Translations under genes and position numbers: made by a program
Shown: positions 17,078 through 24,784 of the stretch, piece after piece
How positions within the stretch are numbered: position 1 is the first letter of the stretch
Layout of the letters: every line of letters starts with the position of its first letter
Assembly (NCBI GenBank): GCA_019638795.1
Contig: JAHBTB010000006.1
Location: 62,001-126,000 of the forward strand
Direction of reading: 5' to 3'
DNA: 64,000 bases
From: Fimbriimonadaceae bacterium
GTDB lineage: Bacteria; Armatimonadota; Fimbriimonadia; Fimbriimonadales; Fimbriimonadaceae
Notes under the pieces: model-generated
What the model saw: the letters and a program-made list of their open reading frames with translations, nothing else
Told to the model about the DNA's origin: nothing
Databases searched by the model: none

Positions 17078-17596
17078 ATGTCTTCTGAACCTCCGACGTT
17101 TGTGGACTATCCCCGCACCGGAAATGCGGGCGGTATGCCGGCCACACCGTCGCAAGACCTTTGGGGCGTCGCGTCAGGCCGGCGCTTCGCCTTGGCCGCC
17201 CTCATATTCGGCATCGTCGGCCTGACCATCCTCATGACGTATGGAGCAGCCAACGGGTGGTATGTGGGCAAGCCGACTGTCACCCTGGAGAAGTGGTTTG
17301 CCATGGCCATTGCCCAAGCACTCTCCGCCTATATGCTTTCGGCGGCCCTGACGTTTGTCCAGCCGGCGAGCGACAGTCTCTATCGGTCCAAGGCCTGGGT
17401 CGTGGCGGCTGGTTGCCTTTTGCCGTTTGGTGGCTTGGTCGCCCCGCTGGTGGTCGTGGTCGCTTGCGACCGGTACTTCAAACACCGGGGCATCGCGGGC
17501 TACTTCGTCGGCCCGCGCGACGACGAACTGACGCTCTGGGTAGACACCTTTGGAGAACCGGAGCCCGAACCGACCGCACTGGACGAAGCTCATTAG
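17078..17596 (+). CDS. Membrane protein of unknown function, second of a tandem pair
   Basis: A 172-residue protein with four predicted helices (FALAALIFGIVGLTILMTY; WFAMAIAQALSAYMLSAAL; VVAAGCLLPFGGLVAPLVVVV) and the tail GPRDDELTLWV, matching GPKDAELVAWA of its neighbour. It follows that gene by 27 bases. The N-terminal region is short and cytosolic by charge. No catalytic or transport signature was recognised. Confidence 0.7.
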   Translation: MSSEPPTFVDYPRTGNAGGMPATPSQDLWGVASGRRFALAALIFGIVGLTILMTYGAANGWYVGKPTVTLEKWFAMAIAQALSAYMLSAALTFVQPASDSLYRSKAWVVAAGCLLPFGGLVAPLVVVVACDRYFKHRGIAGYFVGPRDDELTLWVDTFGEPEPEPTALDEAH

Positions 17597-17630
17597 GGCC
17601 GCCTCCCCCGTGGGGAACCGCGGCAGTCAG

Positions 17631-17636
17631 TAAACT
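17631..17636 (+). promoter_or_regulatory. -10-like TAAACT for hisC
   Basis: TAAACT is eight bases before the hisC ATG at 17645. Confidence 0.45.
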
Positions 17637-17644
17637 GGCCGTCC

Positions 17645-18739
17645 ATGTCCACACGCTTGCGACCTAACGTCTTGCGGATGCAGCCCTACGTCCCGGGCAA
17701 GCCGGTCGACGAGGTCAAACGCGAGTTGGGCGTGGACAGCGTCGTCAAGCTCGCGAGCAACGAGAACCCTCTCGGTCCCTCGCCCAAGGCGGTCGCCGCC
17801 GTCCGCGAAGCGGCGGCCAGCATGCATGTCTATCCCGACGGCAGCGCCCACACCGTCCGGACGAAGTTGGCCGAGAAGCACGGTGTCTCTCCGGCCCAGG
17901 TGTTACTCGGTAACGGGAGCGACGAGTTGATCCACCTTCTGGGGCTCGTGTTCCTGGAAAAGGGCGACGAGATGGTCGTCGCTGACCCCACGTTCGTCCG
18001 CTACGAAGCCGCGGCCCACTTGGCCGAGACGACCCTGGTCCGTGTGCCCCTTGACGCGACTCTCACCCACGACCTGGAGAGGATGGCCGACGCGGTCACC
18101 CCGAGGACGAAGCTGGTCTTTGTCGCCAACCCCCACAACCCGACCGGCACGGTCGTGACCCGGGCGGCGTTCGAGGCGTTTCTTGACCGGCTGCCCCCGA
18201 CGTGCACCTGCGTCCTCGACGAGGCGTATTTTGAGTACGGCACGGGTTCGCCGGACGGCCTGGACTACGTGCGGGCGGGGCGTGAGGTCGTCGTCCTGCG
18301 GACGTTCAGCAAGGCCTACGGTCTGGCGGGCATCCGGATCGGCTATGGGTTCGCGTCAGAGGCCGTCGTCGACGCGGTCAACCGGGCTCGCGAGCCGTTC
18401 GACGTCAACGCCTTGGCCCAGGTGGCCGCCGTAGCCGCCCTCGACGACGTCGACCATATTGAGAGGAGCCGGGCGGTCAATGCCGAGGGCCTGGCCCGCA
18501 TCGCCGCCCTCGCGGCGCAGCGGGGCTGGCGGGCCGTCCCGTCCCATGCAAACTTCATCTGCGTCGACACCGGCCAGCCCGCCCAGCCCCTCTTTGACGC
18601 GCTGCTCCGGCAGGGGGTCATTGTCCGGGCCGGTGGCCCGCTGGGTCTGCCGACATACCTGCGGGTCAGCGTGGGCACCCCGGCCGAAATCGACCGGTTG
18701 GAGTCGGCCCTCGCGCGGCTGGACTCGGTCACGGCCTGA
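17645..18739 (+). CDS. hisC: Histidinol-phosphate aminotransferase
   Basis: A 364-residue class I/II PLP aminotransferase of the HisC type. It converts imidazole-acetol phosphate to histidinol phosphate in histidine synthesis and often also acts on aromatic keto acids. Family marks are LASNENPLGPSPKA, GNGSDELI, ANPHNPTGT, LDEAYFEY and the PLP lysine K223 in RTFSKAYGLAGIRIGY. No other his gene is nearby. Confidence 0.94.
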   Translation: MSTRLRPNVLRMQPYVPGKPVDEVKRELGVDSVVKLASNENPLGPSPKAVAAVREAAASMHVYPDGSAHTVRTKLAEKHGVSPAQVLLGNGSDELIHLLGLVFLEKGDEMVVADPTFVRYEAAAHLAETTLVRVPLDATLTHDLERMADAVTPRTKLVFVANPHNPTGTVVTRAAFEAFLDRLPPTCTCVLDEAYFEYGTGSPDGLDYVRAGREVVVLRTFSKAYGLAGIRIGYGFASEAVVDAVNRAREPFDVNALAQVAAVAALDDVDHIERSRAVNAEGLARIAALAAQRGWRAVPSHANFICVDTGQPAQPLFDALLRQGVIVRAGGPLGLPTYLRVSVGTPAEIDRLESALARLDSVTA

Positions 18740-18781
18740 CGGGTGCGGCCGGGCGGGAGGCCGTGGCGGCGCTTTGTGCGT

Positions 18782-18787
18782 CACAAT
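18782..18787 (+). promoter_or_regulatory. -10-like CACAAT for the first DUF1080 gene
   Basis: CACAAT is nine bases before the ATG at 18797. Confidence 0.35.
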
Positions 18788-18796
18788 GAGGCCGTC

Positions 18797-19489
18797 ATGC
18801 TCACCACCGCTGTGCTCGCCACATCCCTCCTCCTGCAACAGGCGCAGGCCGTCCAGTGGGTGGAGCGGCCGTTCGGCGGCAAGACGCTTGACGGTTGGCT
18901 GCCCGCCGCCCCGGACAAAGAGCACAAGTGGACGGTCGGCCATGCGGTCATCGACCCCCACGACGACGCCCGCCTGGTCGTCTCGGGCCGAGGAAATGAA
19001 CTTGTGAACTTGGCGACGGACCATGGCACGAGCCAAGACATCCACTCGACGGCCCAGTATCCTGACATCCATCTGACCCTCGACGTCATGGTGCCGCACG
19101 GAAGCAACAGTGGCATCTACCTGATGGGCGAGTACGAGGTCCAGGTGCTGGACAGCTACGGTCACGACCGAAACCCGGACGCCACCGCCATGGGGGCGGT
19201 CTACGGCGTTCGGGCCCCCTTCGACCCCAGATATCGGAAGGCGGGTGACTGGAACTCCTTCGACATCAAGTTCCGCGCCCCGCGCTTCGACGCCCAAGGC
19301 AAAAAGGTCGAGAACGCCCGGCTCCTGTCTGTCCGCTTGAACGGCCGCGAGATCCATCGTGACTTGGAACTGACCGGCCCGACCCCCGGTGGTGTCACCG
19401 GAGTCGAACATCCGGTCGGCCCGATCATGTTCCAAGGCAACCATGGCCCGGTGGCCTTCCGCAACATTCGGGTCCGGCCCCTGCGATAG
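18797..19489 (+). CDS. DUF1080 (3-keto-disaccharide hydrolase-like) secreted protein
   Basis: A 230-residue exported protein. The ATG at 18797 is chosen because it opens a signal peptide (LTTAVLATSLLLQQAQA) and has GAGG six bases upstream. The DUF1080 fold is shown by FGGKTLDGW, SNSGIYLMGEYEVQVLDSY and the end segment IMFQGNHGPVAFRNIRVRP. The family is a concanavalin-like sandwich; some members hydrolyse 3-keto-glycosides. A paralogue follows 53 bases later. The precise substrate cannot be told. Confidence 0.87.
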   Translation: MLTTAVLATSLLLQQAQAVQWVERPFGGKTLDGWLPAAPDKEHKWTVGHAVIDPHDDARLVVSGRGNELVNLATDHGTSQDIHSTAQYPDIHLTLDVMVPHGSNSGIYLMGEYEVQVLDSYGHDRNPDATAMGAVYGVRAPFDPRYRKAGDWNSFDIKFRAPRFDAQGKKVENARLLSVRLNGREIHRDLELTGPTPGGVTGVEHPVGPIMFQGNHGPVAFRNIRVRPLR

Positions 19490-19530
19490 GGGCGCGGGCC
19501 CCGGCGTGGTCAAGAAACCCCGGTTGCAGG

Positions 19531-19536
19531 CACAAT
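19531..19536 (+). promoter_or_regulatory. -10-like CACAAT for the second DUF1080 gene
   Basis: CACAAT is six bases before the ATG at 19543. Confidence 0.45.
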
Positions 19537-19542
19537 AGGGGC

Positions 19543-20205
19543 ATGACCGCGATGCTCGCATTCGTTCTCGCCCTCTCCGACGACAACAAACTATCCGCCG
19601 CGGAGACGAAGGCGGGTTGGCAACTGCTCTTCGACGGCAAGACCACGAAGGGCTGGCACAACTTCAAGTCCACGACCGTCAAGCCGGGTTGGGTCGTCAA
19701 GAACGGTGTGCTCACGTCGGAGAGCCCGGACGACGCCGGCGACATTTGCACCGACAAGACGTTCACGTGGTTCGAACTTAAGGTCGATTACCGACTGACC
19801 AAGGGCGGCAACAGCGGCATCATGTTCCGCGTCACCAACGACGGCGAGGAGACGTGGAACAGCGGGCCGGAGATCCAGATCTACGACGACCACGGCGAAG
19901 AGGGCGCCCAGAAGAGCGGCTTCCTCTACGAGTTGTACGGATCCAAGGTCGACGCCACCGTCCCGCCCGGAAACTGGAACTCGTTCGTGATCCACATCGC
20001 GCCGGACACGTGCTGGACCGAAGTCAACGGCAAGCGGTACTACGAGTTCAAGATCGACACTCCTGAGTTCTGGAAGAAGGTCAAGGACAGCAAGTTCGGC
20101 GAGTACCCGTTCTTTGCCAAGAGCAAGACTGGCATGATCGCCATCCAGGGCGACCACGGCGTCGTCTCGTTCAAGAACATCAAGATCCGCGAACTGAAGG
20201 GCTGA
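19543..20205 (+). CDS. DUF1080 (3-keto-disaccharide hydrolase-like) protein
   Basis: A 220-residue DUF1080 protein: WQLLFDGKTTKGWHNF, LTKGGNSGIMFRVT, GPEIQIYDDH and IAIQGDHGVVSFKNIKIREL. The N-terminus is short and only weakly signal-like, so export is uncertain. It is a diverged neighbour of the gene at 18797. Its own CACAAT hexamer and a strong terminator 14 bases after the stop suggest a single-gene unit. Confidence 0.88.
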   Translation: MTAMLAFVLALSDDNKLSAAETKAGWQLLFDGKTTKGWHNFKSTTVKPGWVVKNGVLTSESPDDAGDICTDKTFTWFELKVDYRLTKGGNSGIMFRVTNDGEETWNSGPEIQIYDDHGEEGAQKSGFLYELYGSKVDATVPPGNWNSFVIHIAPDTCWTEVNGKRYYEFKIDTPEFWKKVKDSKFGEYPFFAKSKTGMIAIQGDHGVVSFKNIKIRELKG

Positions 20206-20218
20206 GACCGCGGCGGTC

Positions 20219-20251
20219 GCCTGACCGGGCTGATTCGGCACCCGGTCAGGC
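20219..20251. terminator. Bidirectional hairpin between convergent genes
   Basis: A perfect 11-bp stem, GCCTGACCGGG at 20219-20229 with CCCGGTCAGGC at 20241-20251, and an 11-base loop. It sits between the DUF1080 stop and the hpf stop. T-runs are poor on both sides. Confidence 0.7.
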
Positions 20252-20265
20252 AGTCAGGGTTGGAT

Positions 20266-20796
20266 TCAGCGCAGGCGCATGACGCCGAGTCCGCCGGTGT
20301 CCCGTCGGTAGACGACCTCGGGAAGGGAGGTCTCCACGTTGTGGAACGGGAACATCGGGAGTTTGGACGCCTCGAAGGCCAAGGTGGCCTCAGAGAGCGT
20401 CATGGGGCGCAGGCTGACGGTCTTGGTGTGGACCACGTGCCCCGCCTCGCCGGGGAGGACATGGTCACCCAAGGGTTGGTCTGCGATCTCACGCTTTCCC
20501 CGCGCCGGGGCATGGTCGGTCAACCGGCCGTGAGCCTTCCTCAACTGGGCTTGGACCTTGTCCATGACGACATCGACCGCTTTCAGCGGGTCGACGTCGC
20601 GGGCCGTGGCGCGGTGCACCCGGCCCGCGGCCTGGAACACGAGGTCCACCCTCCTGCCGACTTTCTCCTCTCGGTAGACGATTTCGGCGTTGTCAACAGG
20701 GCCGGCGAGCCGGCTGAGTCGTTGGAACTTCTTCTCGGCGTAGTCGTTTTCCCGCTTGCTGGGCGGAGCACCGACTGATCTGACCACCAGTCTCAT
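20266..20796 (-). CDS. hpf: Ribosome hibernation-promoting factor, long form
   Basis: A 176-residue long-type HPF. The N-terminal domain (RLVVRSVGAPPS, YREEKVGRRVDLVFQAAGRVHRA, DPLKAVDVVMDKVQAQLRK) binds the small subunit. The C-terminal domain (VSLRPMTLSEATLAFEA, FHNVETSLPEVVYRRDTGGLGVMRL) drives 100S ribosome dimer formation. The ATG at 20796 is chosen over the longer frame from 20847 because it starts at the conserved strand and avoids overlap with ispDF. It is the last gene of a four-gene minus-strand run. Confidence 0.93.
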   Translation of the reverse strand: MRLVVRSVGAPPSKRENDYAEKKFQRLSRLAGPVDNAEIVYREEKVGRRVDLVFQAAGRVHRATARDVDPLKAVDVVMDKVQAQLRKAHGRLTDHAPARGKREIADQPLGDHVLPGEAGHVVHTKTVSLRPMTLSEATLAFEASKLPMFPFHNVETSLPEVVYRRDTGGLGVMRLR

Positions 20797-20812
20797 ATGT
20801 TTGGTCACCTTG

Positions 20813-21988
20813 TCAGGGCCTGGCCCGGGCAAGGGTGGCGACGGCAAGGGCGGCGATTCCTTCGCCGCGGCCCAGCGCGCCCAACCTTTCGTTGGTGGTC
20901 GCCTTGACGCTCACCCGGTCGGCCGTGACGCCGGCCGCACGGGCCACCGACTCGCAAATCTCGCCATGACGGCGCATGATCTTCGGCCGTTCTGCCACCA
21001 CGGTGGCGTCTATGTTCATGATAAGCCAATTTCGGCCGTTCAGGAGGTCGGCCGCGTGAACAAGAAAGTCGGTCGACCGCGCGTCCTTCCATTTGGCGTC
21101 GGTGTCAGGGAAGTGGAGGCCGATGTCGCCCAAACCGGCCGCACCCAAGAGCGCGTCGACGATGGCATGGAGGAGCACGTCGGCGTCGCTATGGCCCTCG
21201 AGTCCGGGCCGGTCGTCGGCAAACTCGACGCCGCCGATCCACATCGGGCGGTTTGGGTCGGTCGAAAACCCGTGGATGTCATAACCGATGCCCGACCGGT
21301 ACTCCAGAGCTACTTGTAGGTCACTTTGATAAGTCAATTTTCGATTGGCGACGTCACCATGGACCATCGCGGGTCGGAGCCCCAACCTTTCAACCAACAG
21401 CATGTCGTCGGTGGCCGCCGGGTCGGCATCCTGAAAGGAGCGTTCCCAAATTGCCCGCGGCGCGCCCTGCGGCGTTTGCACCGACACTAATCCAGATCGG
21501 TCAAGGGTGAAAAAGCCTTCCCCGTCACGTTGCCGGATTGTTTCGGTGACGGGAAGACCGGGGAACACGGGGCCCCGTCTTGCGCCCTCGACGACCCGGG
21601 CGACCAGGTCAGGGGTCACAAACGGGCGTGCCGCGTCATGAAAGAGCACGACCTGGGCGTCTGGCGGGCACGCCGCCAAACCTGCTGCGGAGCTCTGGGC
21701 GCGGGACGCGCCGCCGAGCACGACAAAATCGGCGTCCGGTGCCGCCTCACGAAGCTCGTTGATGTTGGCGGCGGAAGCGACCAGGCCGACGTAGTCGATG
21801 TCGCGGTGGTGGCGGAACGCCTCGAAGGACCGCCGCCAAACCGGCTTGCCACCCGCGGCCTGGGCCAGCTTGTCGCTTCCAAACCGGTTGCTCGAACCGG
21901 CGGCAAGGACGACGGCACACACCGGGCCGTCAATGCTGGTGGCGTCGTCGGCCGCTCCGCTCTGGCTCGGTGGGTTCCCCGTTGGCAT
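20813..21988 (-). CDS. ispDF: Bifunctional IspD/IspF enzyme of the MEP pathway
   Basis: A 391-residue fusion. Residues ~22-230 are MEP cytidylyltransferase (AVVLAAGSSNRFGSDK, LFHDAARPFV, PVTETIR). Residues ~235-391 are MEcPP synthase (GYDIHGF, LEGHSDADVLLHAIVDALLG, DIGLHFPDTD, VSVKATTNERLG). It carries out two non-consecutive steps of isoprenoid synthesis; IspE would act between them. The ATG at 21988 overlaps the upstream gene by 59 bases; a GTG at 21922 would avoid this and is a real alternative. Fused IspDF is known from alpha- and epsilon-proteobacteria. Confidence 0.95.
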   Translation of the reverse strand: MPTGNPPSQSGAADDATSIDGPVCAVVLAAGSSNRFGSDKLAQAAGGKPVWRRSFEAFRHHRDIDYVGLVASAANINELREAAPDADFVVLGGASRAQSSAAGLAACPPDAQVVLFHDAARPFVTPDLVARVVEGARRGPVFPGLPVTETIRQRDGEGFFTLDRSGLVSVQTPQGAPRAIWERSFQDADPAATDDMLLVERLGLRPAMVHGDVANRKLTYQSDLQVALEYRSGIGYDIHGFSTDPNRPMWIGGVEFADDRPGLEGHSDADVLLHAIVDALLGAAGLGDIGLHFPDTDAKWKDARSTDFLVHAADLLNGRNWLIMNIDATVVAERPKIMRRHGEICESVARAAGVTADRVSVKATTNERLGALGRGEGIAALAVATLARARP

Positions 21989-23231
21989 CAGCGAAGATCA
22001 TTTTGCCACGCTCGGTCTGGATCACCTGGGTGACGCGGACTTTCACGGCCTGGCCGATCAGGTCGACGCCGTTCTCGACGACGACCATGGTGCCGTCGTC
22101 CAGGTAGCCGACACCTTGACGGTACTGGTTGCCTTCCTTGATGACGGTGATGTCCAGCGGCTCCCCCGGCAGGACGTTGGGCCGCAGGGCCAGGGCGAGG
22201 TCGTTGATGTTCATGACCCGCACCTCCTGGATTGTGGCGACGCGGTTGAGGTTGAAGTCGTTGCTGACCAGGTCGGCCCCGATCGCCTTGGCCAACCGCA
22301 CCAGGCGGGCGTCGACTTCCTCCTTGGCGTCCGGGGCGAAGCGGTCGTGGGTGCCGACTTCCACCTGGAACTCGGCCTGGATGCGACGGAGCACCTCCAG
22401 ACCCCGGCGTCCGCGTTGGCGGCGCAGGGAGTCGTGACTGTCGGCGATGTGCTGAAGTTCTTGGAGGACAAAGGCGGGGACGTAAATCTCACCTTCGATG
22501 AAGCCGGTGCGGACGAGGTCGTAGACGCGGCCGTCAATCAAGACGTTGGTGTCAAGGACCTTGATGCCGGTCTTGCGGCGTCTGACCGAACTGGAGTACC
22601 AGGGAAGGGCCTCCTCCATGGTTTTGAGGGCGTAGACCGACAGGGCCGACAGGCCGATGACCATGCCGACCACGATCACGGGGGCGTTGACCGCGCCGAG
22701 CGACTGGAAGATCGACAAGAAGGGCATCGAGACGATGATGCCGGCAAACACGCCCATGAAGAGGGTGACCTTGTCACCGGTGGCCATCTTCTCCCATGTG
22801 GCGGCGAGGCGCTCCTGGGCGTTGGACATGGAACTGCCGACGCCGCCGCCCAAGATCAGGCCGAGCAGGGCCAAGGCGACCATCGTGATCGGTTGACGTC
22901 CTTGGTCATATCGCGTCGGCGTCGGGTTGGGGCTGTTCGCCGCGGCGACAAGCTTCTTGCCTCTGGCGCTGAACTTAGCCTCCCGTTCGGCTTGGATCTG
23001 GAGCACCCGGGCGTCGCGCGGTCCGATGAAGTCGGCCGGTGGCTTCGGTTTGGCCACCGCCGGAGCGGGCTCTTCGATCGCCGCCGTCTCCGAAGGTTGT
23101 TGGGGCTTGCTCGCCAACTGGGTCAGGCCACTGAACAGGGCGTCAAGGACGGGCGGCACGAACGTCACCGCGCAGACCGCGCCGATGAGGGCGCAACATG
23201 ATATGAACAATGCACGCGCCGGAACCTTCAC
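21930..23231 (-). CDS. YacL-type membrane PIN-TRAM protein
   Basis: A 433-residue protein starting at GTG 23231, which overlaps the transglutaminase stop as GTGA with AAGGTGG upstream. It has four membrane helices (about 7-28, 116-133, 155-176, 183-204), a PIN nuclease domain (~221-345) with acidic residues D227, E258 and D325 (DTNVLIDGR, LQELQ, SNDFNLN), and a C-terminal TRAM domain (~357-414). The layout matches Bacillus YacL, which also lies beside ispD and ispF. The function of the family is unclear; an RNA target is likely from the PIN and TRAM domains. Confidence 0.92.
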   Translation of the reverse strand: MKVPARALFISCCALIGAVCAVTFVPPVLDALFSGLTQLASKPQQPSETAAIEEPAPAVAKPKPPADFIGPRDARVLQIQAEREAKFSARGKKLVAAANSPNPTPTRYDQGRQPITMVALALLGLILGGGVGSSMSNAQERLAATWEKMATGDKVTLFMGVFAGIIVSMPFLSIFQSLGAVNAPVIVVGMVIGLSALSVYALKTMEEALPWYSSSVRRRKTGIKVLDTNVLIDGRVYDLVRTGFIEGEIYVPAFVLQELQHIADSHDSLRRQRGRRGLEVLRRIQAEFQVEVGTHDRFAPDAKEEVDARLVRLAKAIGADLVSNDFNLNRVATIQEVRVMNINDLALALRPNVLPGEPLDITVIKEGNQYRQGVGYLDDGTMVVVENGVDLIGQAVKVRVTQVIQTERGKMIFADANGEPTEPERSGRRRHQH

Positions 23232-24631
23232 TTTGTGACCACCTTGGCTCGGCCACGGTCGAGGATGAAGCTGGTGAACGCGTCGGCGACGCTGCCCTGG
23301 GCGGTTTTGATGTGCGTGGCGTCGACCCTTTCGGGAGCCCGTGTCGAGTCGAGGGCCACCCACCCGGTGCCGTCGAACACTTCGACCCACGCGTGGTAGT
23401 AGAAAGAACCGGCGTACTGGACGATGCCGGTGCAGACCCGGGTCGGGATGCCGGCCGCCCGGAGGACCGTCGTCATCAGCACGGCGTGGTCACGGCAGAC
23501 GCCTTCTTTGGAGTCCAGAATCTCGCCCGCGTCACGCACGACGCCGATACCGGCGTTGGCGGCGACGAGGCCGTGGACGTATTGGCGGACCTTCTCTGCC
23601 GCCACGGCGACCCTGTCCTCACCTCCGGTGACTTGCTTGGCCAGTTCGACAAACCGGCTTGTGTCGCAAGGGACGTGGGTCTCGGGCTTCGTCCATTGGG
23701 CCATGGTCTTGGCGGCTTCGGCGATCGTGGTCGTCTTGTCGTGCCAAGTGACCGGGTGGACCTCGACCAGCCAGTCGTCGCCCTGCTTGGCCACGGTCTG
23801 GTGCGCGTCAGAAGGGACTTTGTCGAGCTTGGGGCCGTGGAAAACAAAGGAGATGGACTTGGCCGTCGCCCAGTCGCCGAGGTCGCCGTCAATGGGGATC
23901 GTCGAGGCCTCGGCGATGTCGGTGAGGTCACCGTCGGCGCTGGCGAGGGCCTCGGCCTTGGTGACCGGCCTCATGACCATGCCAAAGGGGCCTTCGGCAC
24001 GGATCAAGTCGCCCTTGGCCGATAGGTACACCTTGGTCGGGGCCCGCGGGTCGTCGACGTTCACGACATGAGCCTTGGCCTTGCCCTGCGGCGTGTCGAT
24101 CTCTTCGTCGGGCAACCTGACCAGCGTCGTCTTGACCAGTGACACGGTCTGGGGGTCGAAGACATAGCAAGTCGTCGTGGTCGCTTGACCCTCGATGAGG
24201 TCGGCGGTGGGGTCGTCCTTGATGACGCCGCCCGGCGGCACCGGCAGAGTCCGCTTTGTCTTGGGTCCGCCGTCCGAGGTCTCTACCTCGACGGTGGTGG
24301 CGGTGAACTTCGCTGTCACATTGACGACCCGGCCGCCGCTGGACATGTGGAACTGCTGGACGTCAAGGTCGCCCTTCGTGGTGAATGTCGTCGTCGAATC
24401 GACAGAAATATTCAAGTTCTGGCCGAGCATCCTACCGGTCAGGACCGTCTTGGCGACACGTTTGGTGGGCGTCCGGCTTCCCGCGGCGGTGGTGGTGTCG
24501 TAGTACGTGTAGCCCAGCTTGTCCGCCCCGATATAGAGGCCAAGCCAAGTCTCTTCCGCTTGGACGAAGGCAGCGACAAGCGTTAGGCCAAAGAAGACAA
24601 CGGCGCGGAGGATGGTGATCGTTCGTGCCAT
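23228..24631 (-). CDS. Exported transglutaminase-like protein
   Basis: A 467-residue protein with an N-terminal signal sequence (RAVVFFGLTLVAAFVQA), a beta-rich N-terminal region and a transglutaminase-like domain in the last third. The catalytic triad is visible as Cys in KEGVCRDHAVLM, His in YYHAWVEVF and Asp in WVALDST. The domain is typical of bacterial peptidase-like or cross-linking enzymes with unknown targets. It is the first gene of the yacL-ispDF-hpf run. A CATAAT hexamer in the divergent gap may be its promoter. Confidence 0.88.
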   Translation of the reverse strand: MARTITILRAVVFFGLTLVAAFVQAEETWLGLYIGADKLGYTYYDTTTAAGSRTPTKRVAKTVLTGRMLGQNLNISVDSTTTFTTKGDLDVQQFHMSSGGRVVNVTAKFTATTVEVETSDGGPKTKRTLPVPPGGVIKDDPTADLIEGQATTTTCYVFDPQTVSLVKTTLVRLPDEEIDTPQGKAKAHVVNVDDPRAPTKVYLSAKGDLIRAEGPFGMVMRPVTKAEALASADGDLTDIAEASTIPIDGDLGDWATAKSISFVFHGPKLDKVPSDAHQTVAKQGDDWLVEVHPVTWHDKTTTIAEAAKTMAQWTKPETHVPCDTSRFVELAKQVTGGEDRVAVAAEKVRQYVHGLVAANAGIGVVRDAGEILDSKEGVCRDHAVLMTTVLRAAGIPTRVCTGIVQYAGSFYYHAWVEVFDGTGWVALDSTRAPERVDATHIKTAQGSVADAFTSFILDRGRAKVVTK

Positions 24632-24681
24632 GACGCCACGTCAAAAGGATGGACGTCTGGCAGCATCGCCCGACTCCCGTG

Positions 24682-24689
24682 ATTATGAT
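24682..24689. promoter_or_regulatory. Overlapping divergent -10 elements
   Basis: ATTATGAT reads CATAAT on the minus strand (24682-24687, toward the transglutaminase gene) and TATGAT on the plus strand (24684-24689, toward topA). The two hexamers share four bases. The topA leader would be roughly 75-90 bases. Confidence 0.45.
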
Positions 24690-24690
24690 A

Positions 24691-24756
24691 CCAAGGGCCC
24701 TTTGGTTCAGGTTCCAAACCCAGCACATGGCCCTGTCCTGTTGACTTAGCAGGGCC
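24691..24756 (+). promoter_or_regulatory. Structured topA leader
   Basis: A near-palindrome CCAAGGGCCCTTTGG (24691-24705) is followed by GGCCCTG (24729-24735) pairing with CAGGGCC (24750-24756). The GGGCC segments could also pair across the two hairpins, so alternative structures are possible. Confidence 0.3.
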
Positions 24757-24784
24757 TCCCTCAGCAAGAATGACGCCGCCCTCT

